Source of the DNA: Sphingopyxis sp. 113P3
GTDB lineage: Bacteria; Pseudomonadota; Alphaproteobacteria; Sphingomonadales; Sphingomonadaceae
Assembly (NCBI RefSeq): GCF_001278035.1
Contig: NZ_CP009452.1
Location: 2,947,501-3,011,500, forward strand
DNA: 64,000 nt
Direction of reading: 5' to 3'
Under the pieces are notes generated by a model. It made no database searches and was not told where the DNA came from. It saw nothing but the letters and a program-made list of their open reading frames with translations. Position 1 is the stretch's first letter, and every line of letters begins with the position of its first letter. A program made the translations under genes and the position numbers. Shown here piece by piece: positions 26,294 through 35,087 of the stretch.

Positions 26294-27616
26294 GTGACGA
26301 AGGACATGATCCTTTTCTGGATGCCTGAATATCTGGGGGCCCATGCGATGGCCTGGCGGCGGGATCGCTCCCGCCGCACGCTCGAAATGGATTTCGGCCT
26401 CATCTGCCGGCAGGCGCAGGTGGCCGAGCGCGGCAAGCTGCACGGACTGATGCTGACCGACACGGTGGCCGTGGGCTATTATGCCTCGAGCATGACGAAG
26501 GAAGCCTTGGGCCGGACCGCCAAGGGCTCGCGCTGGGAACCGCTGACGCTCCTTAGCGCAATAGCGACCTCCACCAGCCGGATCGGACTGATTGCGCCGG
26601 TCAGCACCAGCTATTCGGAGCCCTATAACGCGGCCCGCATGATCGCGTCCCTTGACCATATTTCGGCCGGCCGCGCCGGCTGGGCGGTCGACTGCGCCGT
26701 CAATGCGCATAGCGACGCCAATTTCGGCGCTTCCTCGTGCACCGCTCACCAAGGTGGGCGCCACCAGGAGTTCATCAATGTTGTGTCGGGCCTCTGGGAC
26801 AGCTGGGAGGATGATGCGTTTGTCCGGGACAAGGCTTCGGGGCGCTATTTCGATCCGGCAAAGCTGCACGCGCTGAATCACCGGGGCCCTCACTTGTCGG
26901 TCGCAGGCCCCCTCAACATCGCGCGCCCGGTTCAAGGCCAGCCCGTGATTGTACAGACCGGCCCAGCGGTACCCGAAAGCGGGTTCCCGGGCGGCGATGT
27001 CGTTTGCGCCTGGCACCCCGGCATTGAAGCCGCGAAGGCCTTTTACGACGCAGTGAAATCCGGGGCCGCGGCGCGTGGGCAAGATCCGGAGGGTGTGAAA
27101 GTCCTGGCAGCGCTCGTCCTCGCCGTCGGCCGCAGCCGGGTCCATGCAGAAGAGAAGGTTGCGCGCCTCGACTCCCTCCTCGACCCCGTCTTCGGACGCG
27201 AGCTCCTCAGCACGACACTGGCGCTGGACCTGTCCGGTTATCCGTTGGACTTTCCCGTGTCCGACGTTGCGGTTGATCCTGCAAAACCCAGCACGGTACG
27301 GCAATATTATCTGGACGTCGCAAAGCGCGACGGTCTCACCATTCGCCAACTCATGGAGGTCGTTGCGCGGGTCTCTGTCATCCCCGGTTCGGCCGCCGAT
27401 ATTGCGGACATGATGCAGCGATGGTTCGAAGCGGGCGCCGCCGACGGTTTTGCCATCACTTTCGACAGCGACGAGGAGTCATTGGAAATTTTCGTCGACA
27501 CCGTGGTACCGGAGTTGCAGCAGCGCGGCCTCTTCCAGCGCGACTATCGTGCCTCGTCGTTGCGGGAGAATCTTGGGCTTCCCCGCCCGGTCAATCGCTA
27601 CATCGCAACGCCGTGA
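26294..27616 (+). CDS. LLM-class protein of the NtaA/DszA group with altered flavin site
   Basis: This 440-residue paralogue of the LLM monooxygenases at 2375 and 32454 aligns from start to end. The start is GTG at 26294, with an AAGGAAGG site at eight bases, matching the MT(R/K)-K start of its relatives; an ATG at 26258 has no such support. Two flavin-contact segments are changed. WNVVTS becomes WAVDCA (from residue 130) and QAGSSxxGR becomes QTGPAVPES (from 221), without length change or frameshift. FMN binding may be weakened or remodelled. The protein may be a non-canonical enzyme, a substrate-binding protein or a decaying copy. It follows TonB receptor 2. Confidence 0.82.
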   Translation: MTKDMILFWMPEYLGAHAMAWRRDRSRRTLEMDFGLICRQAQVAERGKLHGLMLTDTVAVGYYASSMTKEALGRTAKGSRWEPLTLLSAIATSTSRIGLIAPVSTSYSEPYNAARMIASLDHISAGRAGWAVDCAVNAHSDANFGASSCTAHQGGRHQEFINVVSGLWDSWEDDAFVRDKASGRYFDPAKLHALNHRGPHLSVAGPLNIARPVQGQPVIVQTGPAVPESGFPGGDVVCAWHPGIEAAKAFYDAVKSGAAARGQDPEGVKVLAALVLAVGRSRVHAEEKVARLDSLLDPVFGRELLSTTLALDLSGYPLDFPVSDVAVDPAKPSTVRQYYLDVAKRDGLTIRQLMEVVARVSVIPGSAADIADMMQRWFEAGAADGFAITFDSDEESLEIFVDTVVPELQQRGLFQRDYRASSLRENLGLPRPVNRYIATP

Positions 27617-27622
27617 CCCGTC

Positions 27623-28351
27623 TCACCCTTCCGGGCTCTCGTCTCCATTTTCCGTCGATCCGGCACGCACCTGAAAATATCGGCGCAAGATGGTGTCGGC
27701 CTCCTGCGCCGCGATCACATCGGCTTCCTCAAATGACAGGCCAAGGCCGCGCAGAATAATCGCGGTGAGCTGCTGCGCCCGCGCGATCGTCGCAAACGGG
27801 TCCGGCTCGTCGAGGGAGTGGGCATAGGCCGCACCGCTCAGCCCGTGTACAAGCAACACGCCGGCTTCGGTCGTCGGGATCTGGAATCGGCCGCTGGCGA
27901 TACCTTCCGAAACATAGCTTACGATGCCGGTATCCATGGGATCGTGGATCGGCCGGATGGAAAAGCGGCTATGCATCAGAAACAATATCTGCTCGCGGTG
28001 ATCCAGCTGGTAGCGAAGCCCGACGCAAAAGGCGCGCGCAACCTTCCGCGCGGGGTCGGGAAGGTCGGCGGTTTCCTCGATGATGCGCGAGTGAACCTGC
28101 TCGCGCACCGAATCGACGATCGCGTTGAAGAGTTCGTCCTTGTCGGCAAAATGATTATAGAAGGTGCCTTTGGCGACCTTGGCTTCAGCGACGATCTCGT
28201 CGATCGAGACCGCGCTTATCGAGCTTTTGGCGATCAGGTGCTGGCCGGCGTCAATCAGGGCCTGGCGGGTTCGATCGCGTCGACCGCCGCGGATTTTCGG
28301 TTCTTCCGCGCTGCTTTCCACGGGGACACGAGCGATATTCGAAGCTGCCAT
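27623..28351 (-). CDS. TetR-family transcriptional regulator
   Basis: This 242-residue repressor has an N-terminal TetR helix-turn-helix (SISAVSIDEIVAEAKVAKGTFYNHFADKDELFNAI, quoted here only as its core KGTFYNHF near residues 61-68) and a helical ligand-binding domain. A basic linker (RGGRRDRTRQ) precedes the HTH. It is the last gene of the 33833-to-27623 minus-strand run, 155 bases after the creatinase-like gene, and ends seven bases from the convergent LLM stop. It may sense a pathway intermediate and repress that run. No operator can be assigned to it. Confidence 0.88.
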   Translation of the reverse strand: MAASNIARVPVESSAEEPKIRGGRRDRTRQALIDAGQHLIAKSSISAVSIDEIVAEAKVAKGTFYNHFADKDELFNAIVDSVREQVHSRIIEETADLPDPARKVARAFCVGLRYQLDHREQILFLMHSRFSIRPIHDPMDTGIVSYVSEGIASGRFQIPTTEAGVLLVHGLSGAAYAHSLDEPDPFATIARAQQLTAIILRGLGLSFEEADVIAAQEADTILRRYFQVRAGSTENGDESPEG

Positions 28352-28506
28352 AGAGTTGGTCTACCTTAAACACCGGCGCCAGAACGTTGGGTCTGCGCAG
28401 GCAATGATCGAGAAACCGGTTAATCCGCCGCGGCGGCTGGCCGCCACCCATCATCACGAAATTGCCGACGAGAACAAGAGGCCAGGCCGGCAGGGCGGCC
28501 TGCAGA

Positions 28507-29712
28507 TTACCCGATCTCGATGATCGACGGCGCCCGCTTACCGAGCCGCTGCGCGCCTTGGGGGGTGCAAACGACGGTGTCGCCCCAATATATCCACTTG
28601 GCCCGGTCCTTCGTGGAGACAATCGGCTTCACGACAAAGGCGCTATTCGCCTCGATCGTCCAACTGGCCATCGCCGCATCGCGAACCCCGAAGACGGCCA
28701 TCGGAGAATCATCGCCCATACCGCGGCTGTGCATAAGGACCCGCATGTCATAGCGATCGTCCGTCATCGCGTTGATGGCCGACGCAATCGCGCCCACGGT
28801 CTGCCCAGGGCGGAGCATTTCGTGGCAGATGTTCACCGCCGCCTGCTGATATCTGAACATCTCATGATATTCGTCCGGGGCGGGCCCAAGGAAGAGGGAT
28901 TGTGCGCCAGCCGCGTCGCATCCGCCATATCGGGCCTGCAGTTCCGTGAGCAAGGCATCGCCCGTGCGAAGCGGGCGCCGCGTTGGAAGATAGCTGTTGC
29001 TCGGTGGTTGCGGCATGCCGGCCGACCAGAGCGCAAAGACTGGAAGCTCGGAGCCTCCTTCTATCAGCGACGCCACCATCCGGGCGTAGATCCGGTTTTC
29101 AGGCACGCCCTCGCGCGCGGTATCGGCGATGACGTCGATGGCGCGTTCGACCAGCTCCGTGCCCATGCGCAGGAAAGCAATCTCCTCGTCGGATTTCACG
29201 AAGCGCACCTCGGCCATCAGGGGCGTTGCGTTGACCAGTTCCACCTCGGGCAGCTGCTCACGAAGCATCCTGACGGTGCCGTGCGCCGTCGTCCCTTCCG
29301 GAAATCGCGTGTTGCCGGACAGCCCCGAAACGCCCAAGCGCCGCAAGTTGGGGATCTGCTTCAGCCGCTCGATCACCGAGCCGGTGAACCCCCAGGCCCC
29401 CGTCATTGCTCGAATGTCGGTGACCCAATCCTGCCGCAATCTGCATATTTCCGGATGGACGTCGGCGCTGGTGAAGACGGTCACGTCACCCTCAAGAGGA
29501 AACACGCTCGCGAGGGTCCAGTGATTGCCGCCCAGCCCCGTCAGATAGCGTGTATTGGCTTGCTGCGTATCGAAAAGCCCCGTGTGTGGAGGAACGAAGA
29601 TGGCGTCGATCCGCTCCATGGCCATGCGTTGGCGGACCAGCCCCCAGCGGCGCTCGCGTTCGGCGATCGTAAATTTGGGAATGCCGCGTTCGTCGTCGTG
29701 CGCGTCAGCCAA
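28507..29712 (-). CDS. M24/creatinase-fold hydrolase lacking the usual metal ligands
   Basis: This protein of about 401 residues has the two-domain creatinase/aminopeptidase P architecture: an N-terminal creatinase-like domain and a C-terminal pita-bread domain. The usual metal ligands are not seen. The DxG...SD-T segment reads TELQARYGGCDAAG, and the final Glu motif reads WGDTVVCTPQG. A His remains in LMHSRGMGDD, as in metal-free creatinase. A TTG start at 29712 is preferred because GGGGAG lies seven bases upstream; an ATG at 29733 has no ribosome site. Its neighbours are amidohydrolases and LLM monooxygenase, so C-N bond cleavage is plausible. Confidence 0.78.
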   Translation of the reverse strand: MADAHDDERGIPKFTIAERERRWGLVRQRMAMERIDAIFVPPHTGLFDTQQANTRYLTGLGGNHWTLASVFPLEGDVTVFTSADVHPEICRLRQDWVTDIRAMTGAWGFTGSVIERLKQIPNLRRLGVSGLSGNTRFPEGTTAHGTVRMLREQLPEVELVNATPLMAEVRFVKSDEEIAFLRMGTELVERAIDVIADTAREGVPENRIYARMVASLIEGGSELPVFALWSAGMPQPPSNSYLPTRRPLRTGDALLTELQARYGGCDAAGAQSLFLGPAPDEYHEMFRYQQAAVNICHEMLRPGQTVGAIASAINAMTDDRYDMRVLMHSRGMGDDSPMAVFGVRDAAMASWTIEANSAFVVKPIVSTKDRAKWIYWGDTVVCTPQGAQRLGKRAPSIIEIG

Positions 29713-29816
29713 CGAATTTCTCCCCTCTCTCATCTGCCGGGCGAGCGGACCGGCGTTCCGGGTGGACGATGCCTTGCGTGGAAAAGGGGACGGATTCCCC
29801 GCCGCCCCCTCCCCTC

Positions 29817-31043
29817 CTATGCAGGAAGGAGCAGTTCCCCATTGGTGACGAAGAACTTTTCCATCACGCGCGGACCAAGATGCTCGATCGACGCGGCGAG
29901 CCGGTCTACCGGCCGCTTGCCCCCTTCGATATGGGGATAGTCGCTGGCAAAGCAGTAGACGTCCTCGAGGCCATATTTCTCGATGTACCGGCCAACCGGT
30001 TCGAAATCGAAGGGCGCGACCCGCACATTGCGCGCGATATATTCCGACGGACGCATCGGCAGCCGCCGGCCTTCCGACCCGTCAGCGAATTTGACAGGAA
30101 TGATGGTCTGGTTGTTGTCGTGCCAGATATCGAGCATTTCGGCGAGCGGCCCGATCCAGTGCGCGGTATATTCCAGCACCCCCACGCGGAGCGTCGGGTG
30201 CCGGTCGAACACACGGCCCGTCACGATCGTGGCAATGAAGTTCTGGGGTGCCAGGTGAAAGACCGACAGGTTCCACGGATCGAGGCTACCCTCGTTGCCC
30301 ATCTTATATCCCTGGAATACGGGCGCATTTCCCCATTCTATCGTGCGGAACAGCAGGGACTCGACGCCCGTCGTATGGAGGGTCAGCGGAACATTCGCTT
30401 CGGCGAGCATGGCATAGAAGGGGTCGAGCTCCGGCGAGGCAGGCGATACACCACCCGGCAGTCGCGAGGCCGAAAGCTGCACGGCCCGAATGCCGCGGTC
30501 GAGCAGGTCCTTGGTGACCGCGATAAGTTCCTCGGGGGTATCGCCATAAATCACCGACACCGGCCGGAAGCGGTCGGAGATGCTCGCGACGCGCGCCGAC
30601 CACTCATTATGTGCGCGGATCAGCTTGAGCGCCATGGAATAGGTTTCGTCGCCAAATATCTCATAGCGCGCCGTTCCCTTGGCAGAACCGAAAAGGATCG
30701 ACCCGCCCAATCCGACACCCGATGGAAACATCAGCTGGCGCTTGATGCCCATCGTGTCCATCAGATCGTGCCGCCGGTACATGTCGGTGGCGGCAGGTGC
30801 TGTCGAACCCTTCGCCGTCCAGACTGTGTCCGGACTGATCTCTGCGACGTCTCCCGCGTAATCCGGGATGTTCATCACATTGGCGTTCCCGGGATTGGGC
30901 GGTGTGGCCATGGTCTTCTCAGCCCATGGGCGGACCACTTCACCAAACTCTTCCACCCAAAGCTGCGCGGGGATCATTTCGTGGCTGTCGACGTCGTTTA
31001 TGCGGCCCGCGAATGGCCGGACGCTCTCGGGTAGTTCGTACAT
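29817..31043 (-). CDS. Amidohydrolase-2 family protein (paralogue 3 of 4)
   Basis: This 408-residue paralogue has DVDSHE at the N-terminus, LTLHTTGVE in the middle strand, FDRHPTLRVGV and ASDYPHIEGG near the C-terminus. It is most similar to the adjacent copy at 31130 (both begin MYE-(L/V)-P-(E/D)-S and share WHDNNQ), so the two probably arose by tandem duplication. GGAG lies seven bases before the ATG. It sits between paralogue 4 and the creatinase-like gene in one minus-strand operon. The different middle strand (HTTGVES for HIGGDS) may mark a changed substrate or metal pocket. Confidence 0.88.
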   Translation of the reverse strand: MYELPESVRPFAGRINDVDSHEMIPAQLWVEEFGEVVRPWAEKTMATPPNPGNANVMNIPDYAGDVAEISPDTVWTAKGSTAPAATDMYRRHDLMDTMGIKRQLMFPSGVGLGGSILFGSAKGTARYEIFGDETYSMALKLIRAHNEWSARVASISDRFRPVSVIYGDTPEELIAVTKDLLDRGIRAVQLSASRLPGGVSPASPELDPFYAMLAEANVPLTLHTTGVESLLFRTIEWGNAPVFQGYKMGNEGSLDPWNLSVFHLAPQNFIATIVTGRVFDRHPTLRVGVLEYTAHWIGPLAEMLDIWHDNNQTIIPVKFADGSEGRRLPMRPSEYIARNVRVAPFDFEPVGRYIEKYGLEDVYCFASDYPHIEGGKRPVDRLAASIEHLGPRVMEKFFVTNGELLLPA

Positions 31044-31129
31044 GGCTTGTCTCCGAAATTGCCTTCAAATGCTCGCGGTGTCCCAACCGGGGGCTCCTGC
31101 TCGCGTCGATTGGCGTGGTTTTTATGCTG

Positions 31130-32368
31130 TCATGCGGCCAACAGCAGTTCGCCGTTGGTGACGAAGAATTTCTCCATCACGCGCTCGCCCAGTGGCTCGA
31201 GCGACGCCGCAAACCGGTCAAGCGGCCGTTTGCCGCCTTCGACGTGAGGATAGTCGCTCGCGAAGCAGTAGACATCCTCAAGGCCGTAGGTCTCGATATA
31301 CTCGCCCACCGGCTCGAAATCGAAGGGCGCCACCCGAACGTTGCGCGAAATATATTCGGAAGGTCGCATCGGGAGCCGGCGCCCCTTCGAACCGTCGGCA
31401 AAGGTGACGGGAATGATCGCCTGGTTATTGTCGTGCCAGAGATCGAGGGCGCGGGCGAGCGGCCCGATCCAGTGTGCGCTATACTCCATGACCCCGACGC
31501 GAAGAGTGGGATGCCGGTCGAACACGCGGCCCGTCACCATCGTGGCTATGAAGTTCTGCGGAGCAAGATGCAGCGCCGACAAGGTCCAGGGATCCATGCC
31601 GACTTCTGCCGTCTGCTTGAAGCCCTGGAAGGCGCTGGCCTTGTTCCAGTCGTTGGTCCGGAACAGCAGGGAATCGCCCCCGATATGCAAGGTCAGCGCG
31701 ACGTTGGCCTCTGCAAGCATCGCGTAGAAAGGATCGAGATCGTCCGCGGCCGGCGATACCCCGCCCGGCAACCGCGGTGCGGAAATCTGCACCGCACGGA
31801 TGCCGCGATCGATAAGCGGTTTCGTCGTCGCGATCAGTTCGTCGGGGGTGTCGCCGAAAACGGGTGCGACCGGTCGGAAACGATCAGAGATGCCCGCGAC
31901 ACCAACAGCCCACTCATTATTCGCGCGGATCAAATCACGCGCGAAAGCATAGGCCTGACCTTCGGGAACGCCGAAGCGCTGCATGTTGAAATGCCGGTCC
32001 TCGGCAGATGCATAAAGAATGGTGCCCCCCAGGCCCGGTCCGGTCGGGAACATCAGCTGGCGGCTGACCCCCATGGTATCGATCAGTTCGACGCGCCGAT
32101 TCATGTCCGCAGCTCCCGGGGCAGTCGGCCCCTTCGCGCTCCAGACCGTGTCCGGATCGAAATGGCGAACGTCGCCCGGAAACTCGGGCGCACTCATATT
32201 GTTCGGATTGCTGGGGTTGCGAGCATTCGCCTCTATAATGAGGTCCGCCCATGGCCGGACGACCTCGCCAAACACTTCGACCCAAAGCTCGGCGGGCAAC
32301 ATTTCGTGGCTGTCGACATCGTTCATGCGACCCCAAAAAGGTGTCATGCTGTCCGGCACTTCATACAT
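31130..32368 (-). CDS. Amidohydrolase-2 family protein (paralogue 4 of 4)
   Basis: This 412-residue paralogue has DVDSHE, LTLHIGGDS, FDRHPTLRVGV and ASDYPHVEGG. GGGAG precedes the ATG at 32368. It follows the LLM monooxygenase at 32454 by 85 bases and precedes paralogue 3 by 86 bases. This LLM-amidohydrolase-amidohydrolase order mirrors, in reversed gene order, the amidohydrolase-LLM pair at 5012-2375. The oxidation product of the LLM enzyme is the likely substrate for hydrolysis or decarboxylation. Confidence 0.88.
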   Translation of the reverse strand: MYEVPDSMTPFWGRMNDVDSHEMLPAELWVEVFGEVVRPWADLIIEANARNPSNPNNMSAPEFPGDVRHFDPDTVWSAKGPTAPGAADMNRRVELIDTMGVSRQLMFPTGPGLGGTILYASAEDRHFNMQRFGVPEGQAYAFARDLIRANNEWAVGVAGISDRFRPVAPVFGDTPDELIATTKPLIDRGIRAVQISAPRLPGGVSPAADDLDPFYAMLAEANVALTLHIGGDSLLFRTNDWNKASAFQGFKQTAEVGMDPWTLSALHLAPQNFIATMVTGRVFDRHPTLRVGVMEYSAHWIGPLARALDLWHDNNQAIIPVTFADGSKGRRLPMRPSEYISRNVRVAPFDFEPVGEYIETYGLEDVYCFASDYPHVEGGKRPLDRFAASLEPLGERVMEKFFVTNGELLLAA

Positions 32369-32453
32369 CAGCCATCTCCCGCGATTTCGAAGGGGCCCGG
32401 CGCACGCATCGCTGTCGGTGGCGCCGAACCGCTCGCTTCATCTGTGCCTGGCC

Positions 32454-33833
32454 TCATTGCGCTGGCGCCATCTCGGACAGCGGTGACGGAGATGATCGCC
32501 CAGTGGCAAAGCGGTTTTCGGGCCGCGGCAGCCCGAGATTTTCGCGAAGCGTCCTGCCGCGATACTCGGTCTGAAAAAGGCCCCGCCGCTGAAGCTCGGG
32601 GATGACCTCGTCGACAAAGAGTTCGAGCGAGTCCTCGTCGCTCGCCAGGGTGATGTTGAAACCGTCGCAAGCGCCGGCTTCCATCCATTCCTCGATCATG
32701 TCAGCAATATCGACGGGGGAGCCGGGCGCGGTTCCCAACCTCGTGACCACCTGCATCAATTGACGGATGGTCAGATTATCGCGCTTTGCAAGGTCGAGCC
32801 AATATTTCTGGCTGGTGACAGACCCGCTTTCATCGACCGGTATTTCGGGCACGGGACCGTCGAGCGGATAGCCGGAAAGGTCCGCTCTCACATAACTTGC
32901 CAGAACCTCCAGCCCGAAAACCGGATCGACGAGTTCGTCGAGCGAGGCCATCTTTTCTTCGGCGTGGGCACGGCTGCGTCCCACCATCAGCCCGATCGCG
33001 GGAAGAATCTTCACATGATCGGGATCACGACCGTTTTCTGCCGCTTGCCCTTTCACATCGTCATAGAATTGCCTGGCATGCTTGATCTCGGCCTGCATCG
33101 TGTAGATGAGATCAGCATGGCGAGCAGCAAAAGCGCGGCCGGGGACCGACGAACCGGCTTGGGCGATCACCGGGTGGCCTTGCGGGGGACGCGCAATGTT
33201 CAGCGGGCCTGCCACCGCCTGGTACCGGCCGCGATGGTTGAGCGCGTGCAGCTTTGCCGGATCGAAATAGCGGCCTGAAGCCTTGTCGCGAATGAACGCG
33301 TCGTCCTCCCAGCTATCCCAAAGCCCCGCCACGACATTGAAGAATTCCTCGCAGCGTTCGTACCGGTCGGCATGGCTGTAATGGGCCTCGAGCCCGAAAT
33401 TTTTCGCCGACTTGGGGTGAGAGGTGGTGACGACATTCCAACCGGCGCGTCCCCCCGATATATGATCGAGGGAGGCAAACATGCGCGCGACATTGTAGGG
33501 CTCTGCGTAGCTCGTCGTCACCGTTCCCAGCAGCCCGATACGGCTGGTGCAGGCGGCAAGCGCGGATAGAAGGGTGACCGGTTCCCATGCGGACGCCTTG
33601 GCCGTCCGACTAAGCGCATCCATGCTCACATCGGCCGAATGCACCCCGACGGCGACCGTATCCGCAAAAAAGGCCCCGTGAAACTTGCCCCGTTCGGCAA
33701 TCTGGATCTGGCGGCGCAGAATATCGAAATCCATCTCGTTCGTCCGGCACGCCCTCTCCTGCCGCCAGGCCATGGAATGGAAGCCGAGATAGGCCGGCAT
33801 CCAGAGAAGGATCGCCTCTTTCTTGCGCGTCAT
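32454..33833 (-). CDS. LLM-class flavin-dependent monooxygenase (NtaA/SnaA/DszA group)
   Basis: This 459-residue monooxygenase has the flavin-site segments AGWNVVTT and QAGSSVPGRAF intact and is a close paralogue of the protein at 2375. Relatives such as DszA and RutA cleave C-S or C-N bonds with a flavin oxygen adduct. The ATG at 33833 is chosen because GGAGGGG lies six bases upstream and it matches the MTRKxEA start of the paralogue. It is the first gene of the minus-strand operon, with a divergent TetR at 34308 and several TGAC/GTCA half-sites between them. FMNH2 must come from a separate reductase, possibly the one at 8479. Confidence 0.9.
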   Translation of the reverse strand: MTRKKEAILLWMPAYLGFHSMAWRQERACRTNEMDFDILRRQIQIAERGKFHGAFFADTVAVGVHSADVSMDALSRTAKASAWEPVTLLSALAACTSRIGLLGTVTTSYAEPYNVARMFASLDHISGGRAGWNVVTTSHPKSAKNFGLEAHYSHADRYERCEEFFNVVAGLWDSWEDDAFIRDKASGRYFDPAKLHALNHRGRYQAVAGPLNIARPPQGHPVIAQAGSSVPGRAFAARHADLIYTMQAEIKHARQFYDDVKGQAAENGRDPDHVKILPAIGLMVGRSRAHAEEKMASLDELVDPVFGLEVLASYVRADLSGYPLDGPVPEIPVDESGSVTSQKYWLDLAKRDNLTIRQLMQVVTRLGTAPGSPVDIADMIEEWMEAGACDGFNITLASDEDSLELFVDEVIPELQRRGLFQTEYRGRTLRENLGLPRPENRFATGRSSPSPLSEMAPAQ

Positions 33834-34307
33834 CGGCCCCTCCACATGGCCAGGCTTCCCGTCGCGCAATCGCAGCGCGTATGCGCAGCTTCATTCGGAT
33901 CAGGGCAGGACTGGACCGGACACTGACCGAAAACACGGTTTCGGCGCGACGGGCGCAAATTCTTGATGGGGCTTATCATGGTCATAGGGACTCACGCTGG
34001 CGATTTATGACTGTATGACCAATTCAAAGCAAATTGCAACAGGGAACATCGACGATTTTCTGCCGCACTTCGTGATTTTCGCACATTTTATGACCAACAG
34101 TCAAATTATGGCGGCCCGTGAGCTGCGCTATTGCGGGCGCCTCCCCTTATCCGCTGGCCGGCTATCTTGCGCGCTCTGCGGTCGGATAATCGAAGCGCAT
34201 CGACATATTCGCCTTGATCAAAATGAACGCATTGTCGATCATGTCACGGACAATCTTGCAAGGGCGTCCGCTCGCAAGGCGATGCCAGGGGCTTATTGGA
34301 GATCGAT
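33834..34307. promoter_or_regulatory. Divergent control region LLM/TetR
   Basis: This 474-base space between the divergent LLM and TetR genes contains no gene. It holds a cluster of related half-sites: GGTCATA at 33980-33986, TATGAC repeated in direct orientation at 34006-34011 and 34014-34019, and the palindromic site at 34091-34103. The AT-rich part (34000-34110) stands out from the surroundings and probably contains both promoters. Confidence 0.55.
34091..34103. promoter_or_regulatory. Operator-like palindrome TGAC-N5-GTCA, site 2
   Basis: The core TGAC-CAACA-GTCA matches the core at 12754-12766. The flanks (TTTA before, AATTA after) are partly symmetric but less perfect than at site 1. 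Its place 205 bases before the TetR start and 258 bases before the divergent LLM start fits control of both by that TetR. Confidence 0.5.
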
Positions 34308-35036
34308 ATGAGCAATGTGCGCTCGAGACCCGCTGTGGGTTCAGGAGCAGAAGATGATTTTCGCGCCCGTTCGGCAGCGCGCAAGCGGGAACGCATGCGG
34401 GCGCGGCTGCTCGACGCGATTATGGCGGTCTGCGCCGAACGCGGCCCTCAGGCTGCCATCATCGAGGATGTGCTGAAGATGGCCGGCGTGTCGCGCGGGA
34501 CGTTTTACGCCCATTTTGACTCGCTCCACCAGGCGATCGCTGCGCTGGGACACGCCCTGGCTGACGAGGCCGTCGCCGTGTTCAAAACGATGTACCAGCA
34601 TATCACCGACCCCGTTCTGCACACGGCCGTCGGCCCGCAGCTCGTTCTCACCCGCGCGATGATGGAGCCCAATTGGGGGCGTATCATTGCACAGAGCGAG
34701 GATTTTTCGATGCGTTCTGATTTCGTCGGCGCGATCAAGGGCCATCTGGTCGAGGGCCGCAGGCGCGGCGATTTTCGCATCAGCGACATCAATGCCGCGG
34801 TCGATTTGCATATCGGTGCGCTCACGCGCGGCGCAGGCCAGTTGCAAAGCAAGAAACGGGGACGAGCGGCCTATATTCGCGATGTGTCGCGGATGCTCCT
34901 TCTCGCAACAGGCGTCACCGAAGACCGGGCGATCGAAGCGGTCCGCTGGGCAGAGCAGGACTTGAAGGAGCGCGCGCCTGGCCGCCTCCCCTGGTGGCAG
35001 GCCGAAAAGGTGCGCAGCGGCCAGTCTTCCGAGTGA
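34308..35036 (+). CDS. TetR-family transcriptional regulator, divergent from LLM operon
   Basis: This 242-residue regulator has a basic N-terminus (AARKRERMRARLLDAIMAVC), a TetR helix-turn-helix (IIEDVLKMAGVSRGTFYAHF) and a helical effector domain. The ATG at 34308 is chosen over an in-frame TTG at 34296 because GGAG lies six bases upstream of it. It is transcribed away from the LLM-amidohydrolase operon across a region rich in TGAC/GTCA half-sites. The classic TetR arrangement therefore suggests that it represses that operon and itself. The shared core at 12754 may extend its reach to the second amidohydrolase operon. Confidence 0.88.
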   Translation: MSNVRSRPAVGSGAEDDFRARSAARKRERMRARLLDAIMAVCAERGPQAAIIEDVLKMAGVSRGTFYAHFDSLHQAIAALGHALADEAVAVFKTMYQHITDPVLHTAVGPQLVLTRAMMEPNWGRIIAQSEDFSMRSDFVGAIKGHLVEGRRRGDFRISDINAAVDLHIGALTRGAGQLQSKKRGRAAYIRDVSRMLLLATGVTEDRAIEAVRWAEQDLKERAPGRLPWWQAEKVRSGQSSE

Positions 35037-35087
35037 CAGGAAGCAGCAGGATCATGGGTCCGGACCGAGTAGGCGGGAACGGCCGGA

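Noticed and set aside
26294..27616. Frameshift or sequencing error explaining the altered flavin motifs of the LLM paralogue
   Set aside because: The altered segments have the same length as in the paralogues and homology continues in frame on both sides, so substitutions explain the difference.
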